Part shown: piece after piece, positions 12,777-24,241 of the stretch
Layout of the letters: each line of letters begins with the position of its first letter
Position numbering within the stretch: the first letter of the stretch is position 1
Assembly: GCA_036924285.1 (NCBI GenBank)
Contig: JAYKYS010000009.1
Coordinates: forward strand, 13,950,001 to 14,014,000
Direction of reading: 5' to 3'
DNA: 64,000 bases
Source of the DNA: Asterella californica
Taxonomy: Eukaryota > Streptophyta > Marchantiopsida > Marchantiales > Aytoniaceae
Made by a program: the position numbers and the translations under genes
The notes under the pieces: generated by a model
What the model saw: only the letters and a program-made list of their open reading frames with translations
Database searches by the model: none
What the model was told of the DNA's origin: nothing

Positions 12777-13690
12777 CAACAATCCATGTCAAGCAATTCA
12801 AGTCCATTGCTTGATCCAATACTTGACGACGTGAAGTCTCTGACATCGAAGCTACTGCCGTAGAGAACCAATCGCTCGTTCTCTCTCATCGGCATTGGAC
12901 TCCACCAACTGCTGTAACCGAACATCTCACACAAGCTTAGGTCCTCCATCTTTGTAATCATGTGACCCTAGAAAGCTCATCAAAGTGAGCAACGCTGCCA
13001 TGGATCATCTCACTAAGTTCACCACCACCATGAGTGATCTATCGACGACTCTCACTACTTGAGATCATCACTCTACATCCAAGATGCCATCAACTGTGAG
13101 GTGCGCTGATCGTCTCATTGCATCGTGTGTGCGCTTGAGCACCTCCTTCGGTAACAAATTCGTCCACCACTCTCGTGGACGATGTGCACGGGATCTTACG
13201 GCTCGCTGCATCCAATAACATTATCGGTCCAATCCAGGATTGCACTTGGTGCACACTCGTCATCATTTGTGTCATCCAAGATGTACGTTGGAGAATCCAC
13301 CTGATGTATCTAGAGATGTCATAAGATCCGTAACATCTCTCAAAACATACTAGATCGCGGGTAATGTAAAGCCTTGATCTCTACCAGCACGCGTGTGACC
13401 TTGACATGATCACTCGGCTATAACCACGTGAATGATGTCAACAATTGTGAGATCTTGCGCCCTCAGCAGCGAAATATCCGATGGTAATGCTTGCTGGTAT
13501 CCTCTGATAGCTGATATGGACAACAACTCAAGATATCTTTGCACCAAGCGTGCCACATGACGCAATGAGATGCGTCTCGTAATCTCATCTCTCTCCATAG
13601 ATTAGTATCGTTGTACTCGTATGCATGCATGCAATACCGCAACCAAACCTATGATGATCTCTCCAAACAGCTCCAACACACATACACCCT
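12777..13690 (-). pseudogene. Cytosine-5 DNA methyltransferase-like domain inside the Ty3/gypsy pol
   Basis: Active homologues transfer a methyl group from S-adenosylmethionine to DNA cytosine. Seen in order on the minus strand are five pieces. VLELFGE (13659-13679) is an SAM-binding motif I. After it comes ALPSDISLLRAQDLT and the string VVIAE, a stop, then SCQGHTRAG (SCQGH at 13395-13409). This matches the W-P-C-Q-G catalytic motif, with tryptophan TGG now TGA and proline now serine; the catalytic cysteine is kept. Then LLDAAS and, after a frameshift, SRAHRPREWWTNLLP (HRPREWWTN at 13158-13184), resembling the R-x-R-x-F-W-G-N block of DNMT3-type enzymes. The end (ENERLVLYG, then LELLDMDC, about 12880-12780) fits the C-terminal motifs. 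Several stops and at least one frameshift make this copy inactive. It lies upstream of RT, where the family normally has only a linker. The identification rests on motif order, not a search. Confidence 0.72.
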
Positions 13691-13944
13691 CCTCTGGATA
13701 CTACCATACAACGGTAGTGGTATCCAACGGTGATAAGGTCACAGATCTAGTAGTAAGAACAACCTTTTGTTTTTTTATTGACGATTCAAAGACTTCACTC
13801 CAAACCCGCTGTCGTGTCGTGGACCAGCTCCTACTTGAAAATCAAATTTTGATGTTTATCATTATCGCTCCAAAGACACTCATGGGACTAAAAATGAAGC
13901 TTTTTGAACAACTTTGGATCTTTACTTTCATCGCATCAATGGGT

Positions 13945-14215
13945 AGAGCTCATTGTCAGCTTTCCATGGGCACTTTGTTTACTTCATTTGGACGCCTAGT
14001 GGAGAAGTTACGAGACTCGAAAGATGAGAAAAGCAAGCTAGACCCCAGCTTATGGGCTTTTTGCACAACTTCAGATATTCACTTTCATCGCCATGAAAGT
14101 GAATATCTGAAGAGCTCTTTGTCAGCTTTCCATGGGCACTTCGTCTACTTCATTTGGACGTCTAGTGGAGAAGTTAAGAGACTTGAAAGAAGGAAAATCA
14201 AGCTAAGCCCTAGTT
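13945..14215. repeat. Two direct repeats of about 110 bp, 165 bp apart
   Basis: Both copies carry AGCTCATTGTCAGCTTTCC or the variant AGCTCTTTGTCAGC, then GGGCACTT, GTTTACTTCATTTGGACG or its variant, and TAGTGGAGAAGTTA. The spacer between them holds a perfect hairpin (14069-14112). One open frame (13621-14259) runs through, but its protein has no family motif and I do not call it a gene. Confidence 0.8.
14069..14112. repeat. Perfect 20-bp inverted repeat with 4-nt loop
   Basis: The left arm CTTCAGATATTCACTTTCAT (14069-14088) is exactly complementary to 14093-14112, with loop CGCC. It lies between two direct repeats of the nested insertion. It may be a junction formed by local inverted duplication. 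Confidence 0.9.
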
Positions 14216-15559
14216 TACTTTTGCTGACTGGGTACTTGCAGCTCCTAGCACTATACTAAGGACGCAAGGGGCATGCTAGCTCATAATATGAGAGAACTTG
14301 TACGTACTGCGACTGACGTAAGGGGGCAGCTTAAGGAGCTAACTTGCATCTACGACCTGTTAGCGGACGGTTCGGGAGATTTGGAGGTCCAATGCAAATG
14401 CGCAAGGCGTCGTTGGGTTCAGATATGTGCAAGCTATGCATTGGTTTAGACGGTTCGTGAAGAGACGGATCAAGGACTGTGTTCTAGGAGAAATTGAGAC
14501 GCATGAGAGGTTTTTGAGGACTTCATTGATCTGTGAAAGAGAGTTGGACCGTTCCGACCGTTCCAGAGTCTAAACTTGTTGTGCTTGAATCCATCGGGAT
14601 CATAACGCCGAGTTCTTCAGGAAATTGAAGACGATACGAAGTTTCATCGAACGATTTGGGAGTTCTGGGTGAAATTGACTCGCAAGGAAGTACTTATGTC
14701 AATCTTTCAACGCCTACGACTTGAGATTGCGTTGTTCTTCACGATCGGTGAGCCAAGCTCTCTATTCTTGATGCCTATGCGATCAGGAAGTCTTCACCTA
14801 CGCACATGAGAAGACCGTGTGTGGATTGGATTGTTCGGTTGGGTGTGGTGAACGAGTTTGAGCTACAGGAAGTCGATTTACGTCAGTTTTTGTAACTTGC
14901 GGTCAAATTTCTTGCGTGGTTTTGCAAGAAGAACTCCAAACGGCTTGTTTGGAGTCTCGTTGGGTTCAGGGTAGCTAGATCTACCTACCAGACGAATATC
15001 AGATCAAGTGATCCGTTTAGACGGTGTGTGCGGTTTTAAACCGCAGGGAGAAGTTTTGCAAGTTCGATCACCTGCGACCAAAAATCGACAATATCTTGGT
15101 TGTCAGGAGTCGGATCTGATAGTTTTTGAGACCAACAGAGTCAGGAAGGAAGGCCTTATCGACATCTGAAGTCCGTTTGGCGAAAGGAGAAAGTTCTCAG
15201 ATAGGTCTTTTTCGGTTCATTCGCTACGGATTTTGTCTTTTTGAGTTCGTTGGAGTTCTAGTTGGTTATGTACAGCTTGTGGTATCTAGTTTTAGCTAAG
15301 AGCTTGTACATGAACGTTGTTTGGACTTAGGTTTGAATCGTGTGATACTAGTGCAGCTCTTTTTGTTAGCAAAGAGATGTTTTTCTTACTTTGAGCTACG
15401 CTTTGATAGTTTTGGGTCTGGGTTGAGATTCAGGGACTTGTTTTAGGGGCTTTGGAAGCAGATTACAGACCGCTCTGGTCTGTTTCTTAGTTTTGTGTTC
15501 TTAGGGAGAAAGAACCGGCAATGTATGTACATTGGGAGCCTCTCACCTGACCGCCAACC

Positions 15560-15915
15560 TGGTCTTTAAGATGTTGTCTCCGTCCAATAGTCGATCACGA
15601 ACTCCATAGGGTATAACACAACACCTCCAACCAATACATCATAAGACTCCGCGGTCGTTACAATAGTCTTGGTCTTCATCATAGAGCTATCTGTGGAATG
15701 ATCTAGTCGAACTCTCACCGTCAACATCTCGCGTGTCATGTGTAGAACTGTACCCCCTAATCCTCCTAGAGATGTCTGTAGTTAGAATGGACATCTCTCC
15801 ACCTCGGACTTCCTCGTACCCAAACGATGCACGTCGCTTTCTCCGACATCAACGGTTGGGCTCCAGAGTCTAACAAGACTTTCTACGGTTGATACACCTT
15901 CCCTTAAGATGTCAC
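15560..15915 (-). pseudogene. Retropepsin (aspartic protease) fragment of the Ty3/gypsy element
   Basis: The aspartic protease motif appears as VLLDSGAQPLM (DSGAQ at 15856-15870). Downstream on the minus strand is SYDVLVGGVVLYPMEF, which fits the C-terminal flap region of Ty3 proteases, with DV-LG-type wording. Multiple stops separate the two. It is followed by the nested insertion, then by the methyltransferase domain. Confidence 0.65.
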
Positions 15916-16539
15916 CAAAGAGAAGATACCACTTCTGTTGTCCAACAACATCACACCTGGTGTCAAACCAGCACGGTCAATCGTCGACCTAGCTGGTAAC
16001 TCATCTAACATGGCAGTCGTCGCTTGTCAAATACCACTGGTAGCTGTCTTGATCCTCGACTCCATAGACACATCTACCGTCTCTCGGTGAACCACCTCAG
16101 CACTAGAGGTAACTACATCCTCGTGCTCACTGAGCGTGGCCGTCAACTGAAACATTGGAGCCAAGCTGACTCCCAATGCCCTCATATCCGTGGCTGAAAA
16201 GAGTGAGGTTCGGAGAATTGCTATAGCCGCCCCAACATCGGATTTGACATCGCATCCACAGACATCGAGGGTTGATTCGCATCACCTCCACTCATGGATG
16301 TCGATGCCTCCAACTCCACTGCATCATCTGTAGGTCATTTAAGAATCATAGACGTGGTCCTCAACGCCTCCGATAGCGTGAACGACTGAGGAAACTTGAC
16401 CTGTCTATCAGCCTTCTCGCATTGTGGACCCAACTTCACCAACGCACCTCATGACTCACAGACACGTACTGCACGCCGAGTCACTGCCGCAAATGTCTCG
16501 ATCTGTGCCACACCAGTCATGAAGTCGAAGTCAACTCCT

Positions 16540-17960
16540 TCTTCTTCATAAGACGTGGAAGTCTCTGTTTAGATCTCCGATGAGCCATAGTCATACTAGC
16601 TATCGTCTGCTCTAACTGCTCAATCCGAGCAGCCATACCCGCATTTGATGTCGTAGTAGATGGTGGACCGACTGATCTTCTCCTGGGTGCTGGACCTCTA
16701 CCTCCAGCTCGACCACCACGGTCTTCTGAGCTCTTCTGTCTTGTCCACGATCAGTCTTCTCTTGTCATAGCTTGGAGTGGAGATCAAAGCAACGGTCACA
16801 ACTGTGATCTGGTCGTTCGCAATGCTTGAGACGTCTCAAACATCTCATAACCACCTCTCCTCAGTGGACATTCCTTCTGCTATGAGGACCATCACACGTC
16901 CAGCTAGGACCCACTTGCTGTTGACTAGAGAAGGACGGCATCAGCTTCTGTCCACCATGTCCTCAAACACCTCCTTGAGATCGTGATTGTTCAACACGAT
17001 CCTTACCACCACCACCACCACCATGCTGTTGCGTAGCTTGTGATCCTCGATAAGAGGTGATCACCACACTCTCCTCCACCATGTTGAACTCAACTAGATC
17101 AAAGACAACAGTCAACATCGGAGTGGTGGCTCTAAGAAGAATCGCATCTCTAACTCTCCTACGCAGCTCTCTGTCCAGTATCCCAATACCAGAACTGGAC
17201 CGCATGTGCTTCCGCCACCCCTTGGGTAACGTTGATCAACAACCTCGTGGGAGTAAACGCCTCACGTAGACTCTCTCCAGTCTTCCGTTGGAACTCCTGT
17301 AGACTCTTCAACTTGTCGATCTGCACACCCTGATAGCCCTTCTTCAAACACTAGAAGAACTGAACCACAAGGTTAAACCTTGGTGGTATCCCGCTCATAA
17401 TACCACCTGCTCCACTACTAGTGGACACACAGTTGGTAGTAGGTACTCCATCACCCGTGGATGTATCATAGCTATTGGCATCCGAACTCGTAGGTGCACG
17501 TCTCTTGAAACTACGCCAGTAGTGATAGAAATGTAGTTGGGAGACCAATGTTGTCTCCATAACCCAATCTCCACGCTGTAGTCTCACCTGAACTCATGAT
17601 AATTGTCCATCGGTGGTCCCTCCAAATGTTAGAACAAACCCTTCCACGTCATGAAGGGTGTAAACAGTTGTGAGTTCGGCATTTGCTACACTTCGCACCA
17701 ACTGTCGAACTTATGGATGAAGTCATCCAGCTCAATAGTACTCACCGTACTCGAGTATCATCGAGGTCCTTTCGTGATCTCATAGATCTCTTCCCACAAC
17801 AACGGTGTGACGACACTAGGTGTATCTCCAACCACATCCTCGTCTGAATCGATGTCCTTTGCTGATGATACCGGTGCTATTGGTTGATACCTCACACCAC
17901 TCCATGTGAACCCGCTACTTATTACAGCTGAATCTCCGACAACCCTCGTGAACACTAAGC
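16540..17960 (-). pseudogene. Gag remnants of the Ty3/gypsy element
   Basis: Short in-frame segments on the minus strand fit a retroelement gag: an acidic N-terminal piece (DIDSDEDVVGDTPSVV, near 17850), MTWKGLF near 17645, a stretch ending in KLKSLQEFQRKTGESL (about 17310), and a coiled-coil-like RIEQLEQTIASMTMAHRRSK near 16620, preceded by an arginine- and glycine-rich patch. No zinc knuckle was found. The frames are broken by many stops. The position between leader and retropepsin supports the call. Confidence 0.5.
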
Positions 17961-18169
17961 TCTAACCAGAGCGTCGAAACCTCATCACCATACGTGACGT
18001 CAACCTGCCTAATCTCGCTCTTACTCAGCTCACCTATCCCTTACTAGGACGGTCAAGATAAGGACAACATGTATTTGTCATCACCACAGACAACCTCTCA
18101 CGGCCTGTTGGTCACAAGTCCAACCTCACCGTAAGAAAAACAAAGATAGTCTGACTGATCCGCGACTCC

Positions 18170-19450
18170 AGTCTCACTACCGACAGCACACTGGAGTGGA
18201 CTCACTCCGGAAATCAAACGCCAACACAAGCAAACACGACGCACAAGCAAGAAGCAAAATATGGAAGGGTTCCAACCACAAGAAGTCCAAACGATAACCC
18301 TCCACACTCAAACATGCACAAAAGATAAACCTCGCCTCACCCGGGCTGACGACTCTTTTTCGGTGACCACATGCACAATATATGACCACCAACTGTCATA
18401 ACTTATACCTAGGTCACTAACTAGATGTCAACACCTCTAGTAGCTCCAAAATTATCTATGTGGTAGCTCTAGACAACTGCCACCAACTGTCTCCATACGC
18501 GTCTCTACGCTATAAGCAAACACTACCACAACGACAGCTTCCTCCTAGTACTATAAGGTTGCCCTACCACTCCTCTAGAAACGTGCGAAAAGGTCTCCTA
18601 TTGTATCTAAAACAAGTCCATAAATACTTGCATGCATCCTTAGAAGACACCAAGAGCTATTGGTCTAGTGGTAAGCCAAAGCTAAGAGCTAGTAGTTAAG
18701 CACAATCTTCATGAATAGTGTTGGGATAGGTGACTTGGTTTTACTCACTCCCACACCATTGAAATTAGGCTTAGCTCACGCACACCAGCAAGTTGGCTTG
18801 CTGGCTCGAGCTCGGGCTCCACCTCCGTCTTCGCACCCTCGCATTTCGCTCTCACGCCTCCGCACTCACGCACCTCTGCTCCTCGAAGCCTCCTAACACC
18901 CGCTCACTCTCCGCTCCGTTCCGCTTGGAGTAGAGTAGAAACTCGGATCAAACTACACAAGAAGGATGTGTAGGAAGGAAACACACTACAAAAAAGCAAC
19001 TTCAGAGGTCGGAAACACACTCGACAAGGTCAAAATCTGCCAAATTGACACTCGCATGCGAGATTACGTCAGATTTTTGACCACCCGTGACCTTCTTTCC
19101 CTTGTAACTCTTTCGATCGTTCACCAAATCGGATGATTTTTAGTGCGTTGGAACTGTCTTCTCAGCGCGCACCTACTGCACTTCTCAGCACCAGAAATTT
19201 CTGACCCATGCCTATCCGACATCCACCTACACACTTCTGCCGATCTCAAATTGATCTCAAAAACTTGTCACGAGAAATTCCAGCAGCATTTCCGCATTAC
19301 CTCACCACAAATTTGACTAAGAAAAGATCCAAATAGTACTTATCACACAGCGATCAACCACACGACCAATAAGAACCACTTTACGCATACGTGCACTCGC
19401 AAATCGAAGGTACCAACGATTTGCAAACTCCGAAGATACCACCGGCAGAA
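18170..19450 (-). repeat. 5' leader/LTR-proximal region of the Ty3/gypsy element (copy 1)
   Basis: This stretch is related, in inverted orientation, to about 42975-44330. Shared landmarks are the PBS-like CCGGTGGTATCTTCGG (minus strand, 19433-19448), a GAGGTGCGTGAGTGCGGAGG block (near 18860), and a frame encoding YRLDFLWLEP (near 18290), then CxLLVL. The shared order over more than 1 kb shows that both are copies of one element's 5' end. The coding look of the last block may only reflect strong sequence conservation. Confidence 0.65.
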
Positions 19451-19751
19451 ATCCGCGTCGCAATGCATAAAATCGTCTAGAATCGGTTGATCGATCAAAA
19501 CTCGCTAGTTCACGTTATCGTGACTTCTGATGGTTTGTTTTTAGATATGGTTTTGTCAGTTTGCAGTCATGCTATGGTTGTGGTTGATTACCAGACTCGT
19601 ATCATGTGTTTAACTGAGCCATGGTTGTGGTTGGTTCATGCCAAACCCCTCGTGGTTTTGGTTGGTTATATGATTCGGTTCATGTTCTACTATATTCATA
19701 GTATACATATTTTGTCTCGATCAGTACCATCAATGTATACGTTGTCAGAAT

Positions 19752-22214
19752 GTGATACGTCTACTTAAGAAAGCGTTTGGTTTCTGGTTGTGGTTACTCA
19801 AGAGATAGACTTCATGTTATAACGTGGCACTATAAACACTCACACAGGTCTGTTGGGTCCTCTAATATGTTCAGAAAGCGAAAATCAAGACTAACTAGTG
19901 GTAATAAGATCAGATGGTGAACTTTAACACTCAAGAATAGGAAACGTATGATAGTTTAGACTTCAAAACTTCTCTTACATGTAAAGGATGCCACATTGAA
20001 CACACATATGAACTTTCAGTGAGCACTGAGATATGGGCAAAAACATTTTGAGTAAATAATTACGGTAATTTCTGACATCCAGATGGCTACTTTGACCTAG
20101 AATAGAGAATAGCTTCGAATAACTTTTAGTGATTCTTACATGATTAGGAGTCTACAGCTTGCTGAACATCTCTGTGAAATTTGACCTGCTGGTTGTACAC
20201 AGTTCTCCAGATCTCGAGCTCTGAAGTTGCTGCTCTCGATTGAGAGATTTTCAGACCCCCCTCTGCTTCAGCGATCGCTCTGAATTACTCACTCATTCGA
20301 ATGACATGAAACTTTTTAGACAGTCGTAGCCCTGCTGACATTGAACGTAACCACGAAGGTTTGAAGCAATTATCTCTATTCTGCTGCAATTGACATCAAA
20401 AACTCCAAAATCAACAATTTTGATGCAATTCCGTCCAATCCGAACTTCAATTTGGCATAACTCTTTCTTTATTGCTCCAAATCGATCAAAATTTTCAATG
20501 ATAGTGACTCGCACGACGAGCTCTCTCATCCTATGTTCTCAATTTTTTGAATATTCTTACCAAAAGCTCGAACTTCTCTTAAGACCCCTGCTTCTAAGTT
20601 TAGAGTTTCACAAAAGATAAAAATGGACCAATGTGAATTCATAGCTCCAATTCCCTGTTCTTTTGTATCCCAATCCACGTGGTAATTTAATTGCACACAT
20701 ACATTACCACGTCAAGCCTCTAAAGTGCTAGCGTAAACCTTGAACTTCCTACGAATACATGTGAAATGACACATTACCTTGAAATATAACTTAAACAAGC
20801 TAGAGAGCATGCATTGACGACATCTAAGTACAACCCATGAGCTTAAACAACGCACGGGCAAAGTTGGATAGTGCACGCGGTCTATCCACATGGTAGACTT
20901 AAAGTTATTTATTTTGACAACATAGATAAGTATGAAATCACTTGCACAAGCGTTGTCGTGATGTGAATCATTTTACATAGTAAATAATTCACCTCTGTCA
21001 GGAGTTAGTCTCTCTGAGTGAAGTTATGACCTCAAAGAAGTCGATTCTGGAGGATGTTATATATTTTGAGTCTTAGTAGGTTGTTTACCGTGTTGATAGA
21101 GTTTAAGCTCATGGGTTGCACTTACATGTCGCTCATGCACGCTTTCTAGCGTGGTTATGTTATCTTTCGAGATTATGTGTCGTTTTACATGTCTTCGCAT
21201 GTAGTTTAAAGTTTACGCTGGCACTTTAAGAGCTTGACGTGGTAGCCTATGTGTGAAATGAAGTCACCACGTGGTTTGAGACACAAAAGGACAGGGAAGT
21301 GAAGCTATGAACTCCCATTGGTCCATTTTTATCTTTAGTGAAATACTAAACTTAGAAGTAGAGGTCTAAAGAGGAGTTCGAGCAATTGGTAAGGACATTC
21401 TGAAATCTGAGAACACTGGAGGATAAGGCTCGTCGTGCCAATCGGTGTCAGTGAAATTCTTGATCGATTTGGAGCAATAAAGAAAGAGTTATGGTAAATT
21501 GAAGTTTGGATTGTACCAGAATTGCATCACTTTTGTTGATTTTGGAGTTTTCGGTGTCAATCACAACAGAATTGAGAAAATCGCTTCAAACCTTTGTGGT
21601 CGCATTCACTGTCAGCAGGGCTACGACTATCCACAAATTTTCATGTCAATTGAGTGAGTGAGTAATTCAATGCGATCGCTGAAGCAAAAAGGGTCTGAAA
21701 AGCTCTCAATCTAGAGCAACAACTTCAGAGATCGAGATTTGGAGAACTGTGTACAATCAGGAGGTCAAATTTCACAAGGATGTTCAGCATGCTGTAGACT
21801 CCAAATCCTGTAAGAATCATCGAAAGTTATCGAGCCAATTGTCTGATCTAGGTCAAAATAACTGTCTGGGTATCAAGAATTATCATAATTTCTTTGCTCA
21901 GATCGTTTCTATCTATATCTCGGTGCTCAAATTTGATCTCAGGCTGAAACTTCATATGTGTGTTCAGTAGTACCTCATTTACATGTAGGAGAAGTTTTGA
22001 GGACTAAGCAATAATATGTTTCTGGTTCTTGACTGTTAAAGGTCACCGTCCGACCGTATTATTGCTAGATCGACTTGATTTTCATTTTCTGAACTATACT
22101 AGAGGATCAAATCGACCTGTGTGAGTTTTTATAGTGCCCTTTATGACCTAAAGCCTACTCTTGAGTAAGTAACCACAATCAGAAATCCAACGCTTCCCTG
22201 AGTAGACGTAACAC
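19752..22214. repeat. Long inverted repeat, arms about 1.1 kb
   Basis: The left arm (19752-20848) and right arm (21101-22214) are diverged reverse complements; the spacer is about 250 bp. Landmarks that match over the whole length include GTTTAAGCTCATGGGTTG at the inner ends, the CACCACGTGG/CCACGTGGTAAT pair, GATCGATTTGGAGCAATAAAG, and GTGATACGTCTACTTA against GTGTTACGTCTACTCA at the outer ends. A plus-strand gag relic starts just right of the right arm. Either two Ty3 LTR regions lie head to head, or this is a foldback-type element. The arms differ by many substitutions and small indels, so the event is old. Confidence 0.8.
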
Positions 22215-22279
22215 AGCCTTTACGATCATATCATAGCCAGAAGGTTCTGCCCTTCCCAAGAAAACTCTTACCACGACAT

Positions 22280-23460
22280 CTGGTGCTTCCACTGAGAGCT
22301 CTTGGGGTGATTGACCGTGAGATTGAGTTCTAAGACGAAGAAGAAGATGGATCGGAAGAGCGGAAGCGCTGCTGCTGCTACCTCTACGGCTGCTGCATCT
22401 ACGTCTACTGCAGCACCTTCTGTAGCACATGTGACCGCAGCGACATCTGTATATGGTCTCGATACAGCTGAGGTTCTGAAGACGCTTGCGGTCCTTGTCC
22501 AATAGCATCCAATCGTTGGAGGGGGTGAGTTAAAATCCACCAAGGCTTTGCAAGCTATTGTGAACTGATGTGGAAGGTTTGAAGGTAGAGATATTTCTAG
22601 ATATCTGCGTGAATACAGAAGAGAGATGGAACTGGTTAGAGTTACTGATATAGAGATGATAACCAGTTTTGAGTTAGCTGTAATCCTTGAGTTGCGGGAC
22701 CAAGTTAGGGATGTATAGAGAAGAAATCTAGGTGTCTGGATGAGTTTCGAGCGATCCCTTTGAGAGGAGTTTCTCGAAGAAGATTCAGAGAGAGTTACTA
22801 GGAGAACATTTTTGGACTGGGTCGAGCAGCAACTTGGTCGTATGATGAGTTTGAATGAGTTGTTGAGAGAGTTTGATCAAAGATATCGACAACTTTCAAC
22901 TCTAGAACACATAACTTTAGATGCTAAGAGAACATAGCTATTTCTGCAAGCTACCGATGATGCTACGGTAGATCGGTTATGCTTCATGTTGGCTGATCGA
23001 TCGGCTGAGGGAGGAGTTACCACTGACTGGGAGAGAGTCGAGGATGTTGTTACTGTACTAACCAGACAGAGGCGTGGAAGAGTGGCCGTGAGAGGACGTC
23101 CGCTTGTAGAAGTGATCTCTCAACCTCGCACTGCTCTTCAGTACAACAACCTCCAGCTCCTGCTCCCAGACCTGCTATCCCGGCTGCAGTTCTTTTGATG
23201 TCAGTTGTGTCAGTTCTTGCACAAAGCGCACTTGTTCAAAGACCTGCGGAGAATTATGGACAAAAGAACCAGATCGAAGACCTGATTTGACAGATGCAAG
23301 AACTGAAGGTGGAGCTAGCTGACCTGCAGAGAGAGTAGCCACCGACGCTTGCTGCTGCACGTTCAGGAGGTGCTCCTGTTCGTAAATGTATCTGATGTGA
23401 TAGTCCTGATTATTTTTGAGGAGACTGTCAAATTCAGTTACCGCTAAATTTATGCTACCG
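22280..23460 (+). pseudogene. Gag relic of a second Ty3/gypsy element
   Basis: On the plus strand an alanine-, serine- and threonine-rich N-terminus (MDRKSGSAAAATST, 22344) is followed by typical retroelement gag strings: FEGRDISRYLREYRREMEL (about 22570-22630), RRTFLDWVEQQLGRMMSLNE (22800), and TEGGVTTDWERVEDVV-like wording (23010). A damaged zinc knuckle reads KCI, stop, CDSPDYF, stop, GDC (about 23380-23420). At least five stops break the frame. No protease or RT follows. It begins about 70 bp right of the long inverted repeat, which may include its LTR. Confidence 0.7.
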
Positions 23461-24200
23461 AATGATAACAAATGTTAATATTACGGACGGTCTCCAATTT
23501 CTCTCGCTGTACAAGACCGAGGCGAAGATATGAGCAGCGTGGTGGAATACTCTTTCTAAAGAGTTGAAATTTTTCTTCACCAAGTGGAAAACAGTCAAAA
23601 CCGCAAAAGTCCTTGGTTCAACCACGTGACTCTACTTTATTAAGTCCGATTTATGAGAATCTAACATCACCAAATTAAGAGCAGTGGCATGCTAACTTCT
23701 TGTATAATTATTCTATAAGGAACCGATGCATATGATTTTGTTTTTGGAGGTGATTCCACACAAAATAGCTGCAATTTCCATTGTTCATCCCATATACATC
23801 CCAAATGATATATGGGGACAAGTTTATTGGACGTTGTTAAGAAATATGTACAAGATAAAATAGTTTTTTTTATTAGTTATGCAATCTCTAGAGTAACATC
23901 TGGAAATACTTCATGATATGGATTAGACATGAAGAAGAGTTTTGTCTGCTCCATATTTTCTACATGAACGATTATGCGTGCAAAGTGCACTTCCGGGGAA
24001 AAAAGACATAAAGACAAGCGGGATACACGGGACGAAAATCTTGAAATATCATTTGCAACAGTAGGTTTGTATCATGTCTTGGAAACAGTCATTAAGTCAT
24101 TATGAATCAGTATTGGAAACAGTCATTAAGTCATTGTCTCAGAGAACTCTGTTCTTTTATTTACACTTTCTAAATATAGTAGAACATTATCTGTTAGAAA

Positions 24201-24241
24201 CAAGACGCCACTCTGTACTTGTAGAATAGAGTGGCGTCTTG
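24201..24241. repeat. Perfect 14-bp inverted repeat
   Basis: CAAGACGCCACTCT (24201-24214) is repeated as its exact reverse complement at 24228-24241 around a 13-nt loop. It is followed by a string resembling a tRNA B box (GAGTTCGAATCCC), which did not fold as a tRNA. Confidence 0.85.

Larger units (their letters stand above)
13765..15540. mobile_element. Nested insertion (LTR-like repeat) splitting protease from methyltransferase
   Basis: The pol reading runs up to the methyltransferase motif I from about 13740 and stops at about 15560 on the protease side. The 1.8 kb between them contains no pol motif. Its left part (13800-14000) is a dispersed repeat: a clear relative in the same orientation lies at 37015-37205, sharing GACTCC/AGCTCCTAC-GTGAAAATC wording and CATTATCGCTCCAAAGAC. 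A solo LTR or truncated non-coding element is my inference. No target duplication could be confirmed by eye. Confidence 0.5.
11640..19450 (-). mobile_element. Decayed Ty3/gypsy LTR retroelement with a DNA methyltransferase-like domain
   Basis: Read from high to low coordinates, the parts are: a 5' leader with a PBS-like site (19430-19448); gag remnants (about 17960-16540); a retropepsin (about 15910-15560); a nested insertion (about 15540-13765); a cytosine methyltransferase-like domain (13690-12777); a linker; and reverse transcriptase (about 12400-11665). RNase H, integrase and a 3' LTR were not found, so the 3' half is lost. Stops and frameshifts occur in every domain. A second copy of its 5' region lies on the plus strand at about 42975-44330. 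The order protease, methyltransferase, reverse transcriptase is not that of a standard chromovirus. The outer borders are estimates. Confidence 0.7.

Noticed and set aside
13621..14259. 212-codon plus-strand frame
   Set aside because: It runs across a direct repeat and hairpin of the nested insertion and antisense to the methyltransferase motif I. The protein has no recognisable features.
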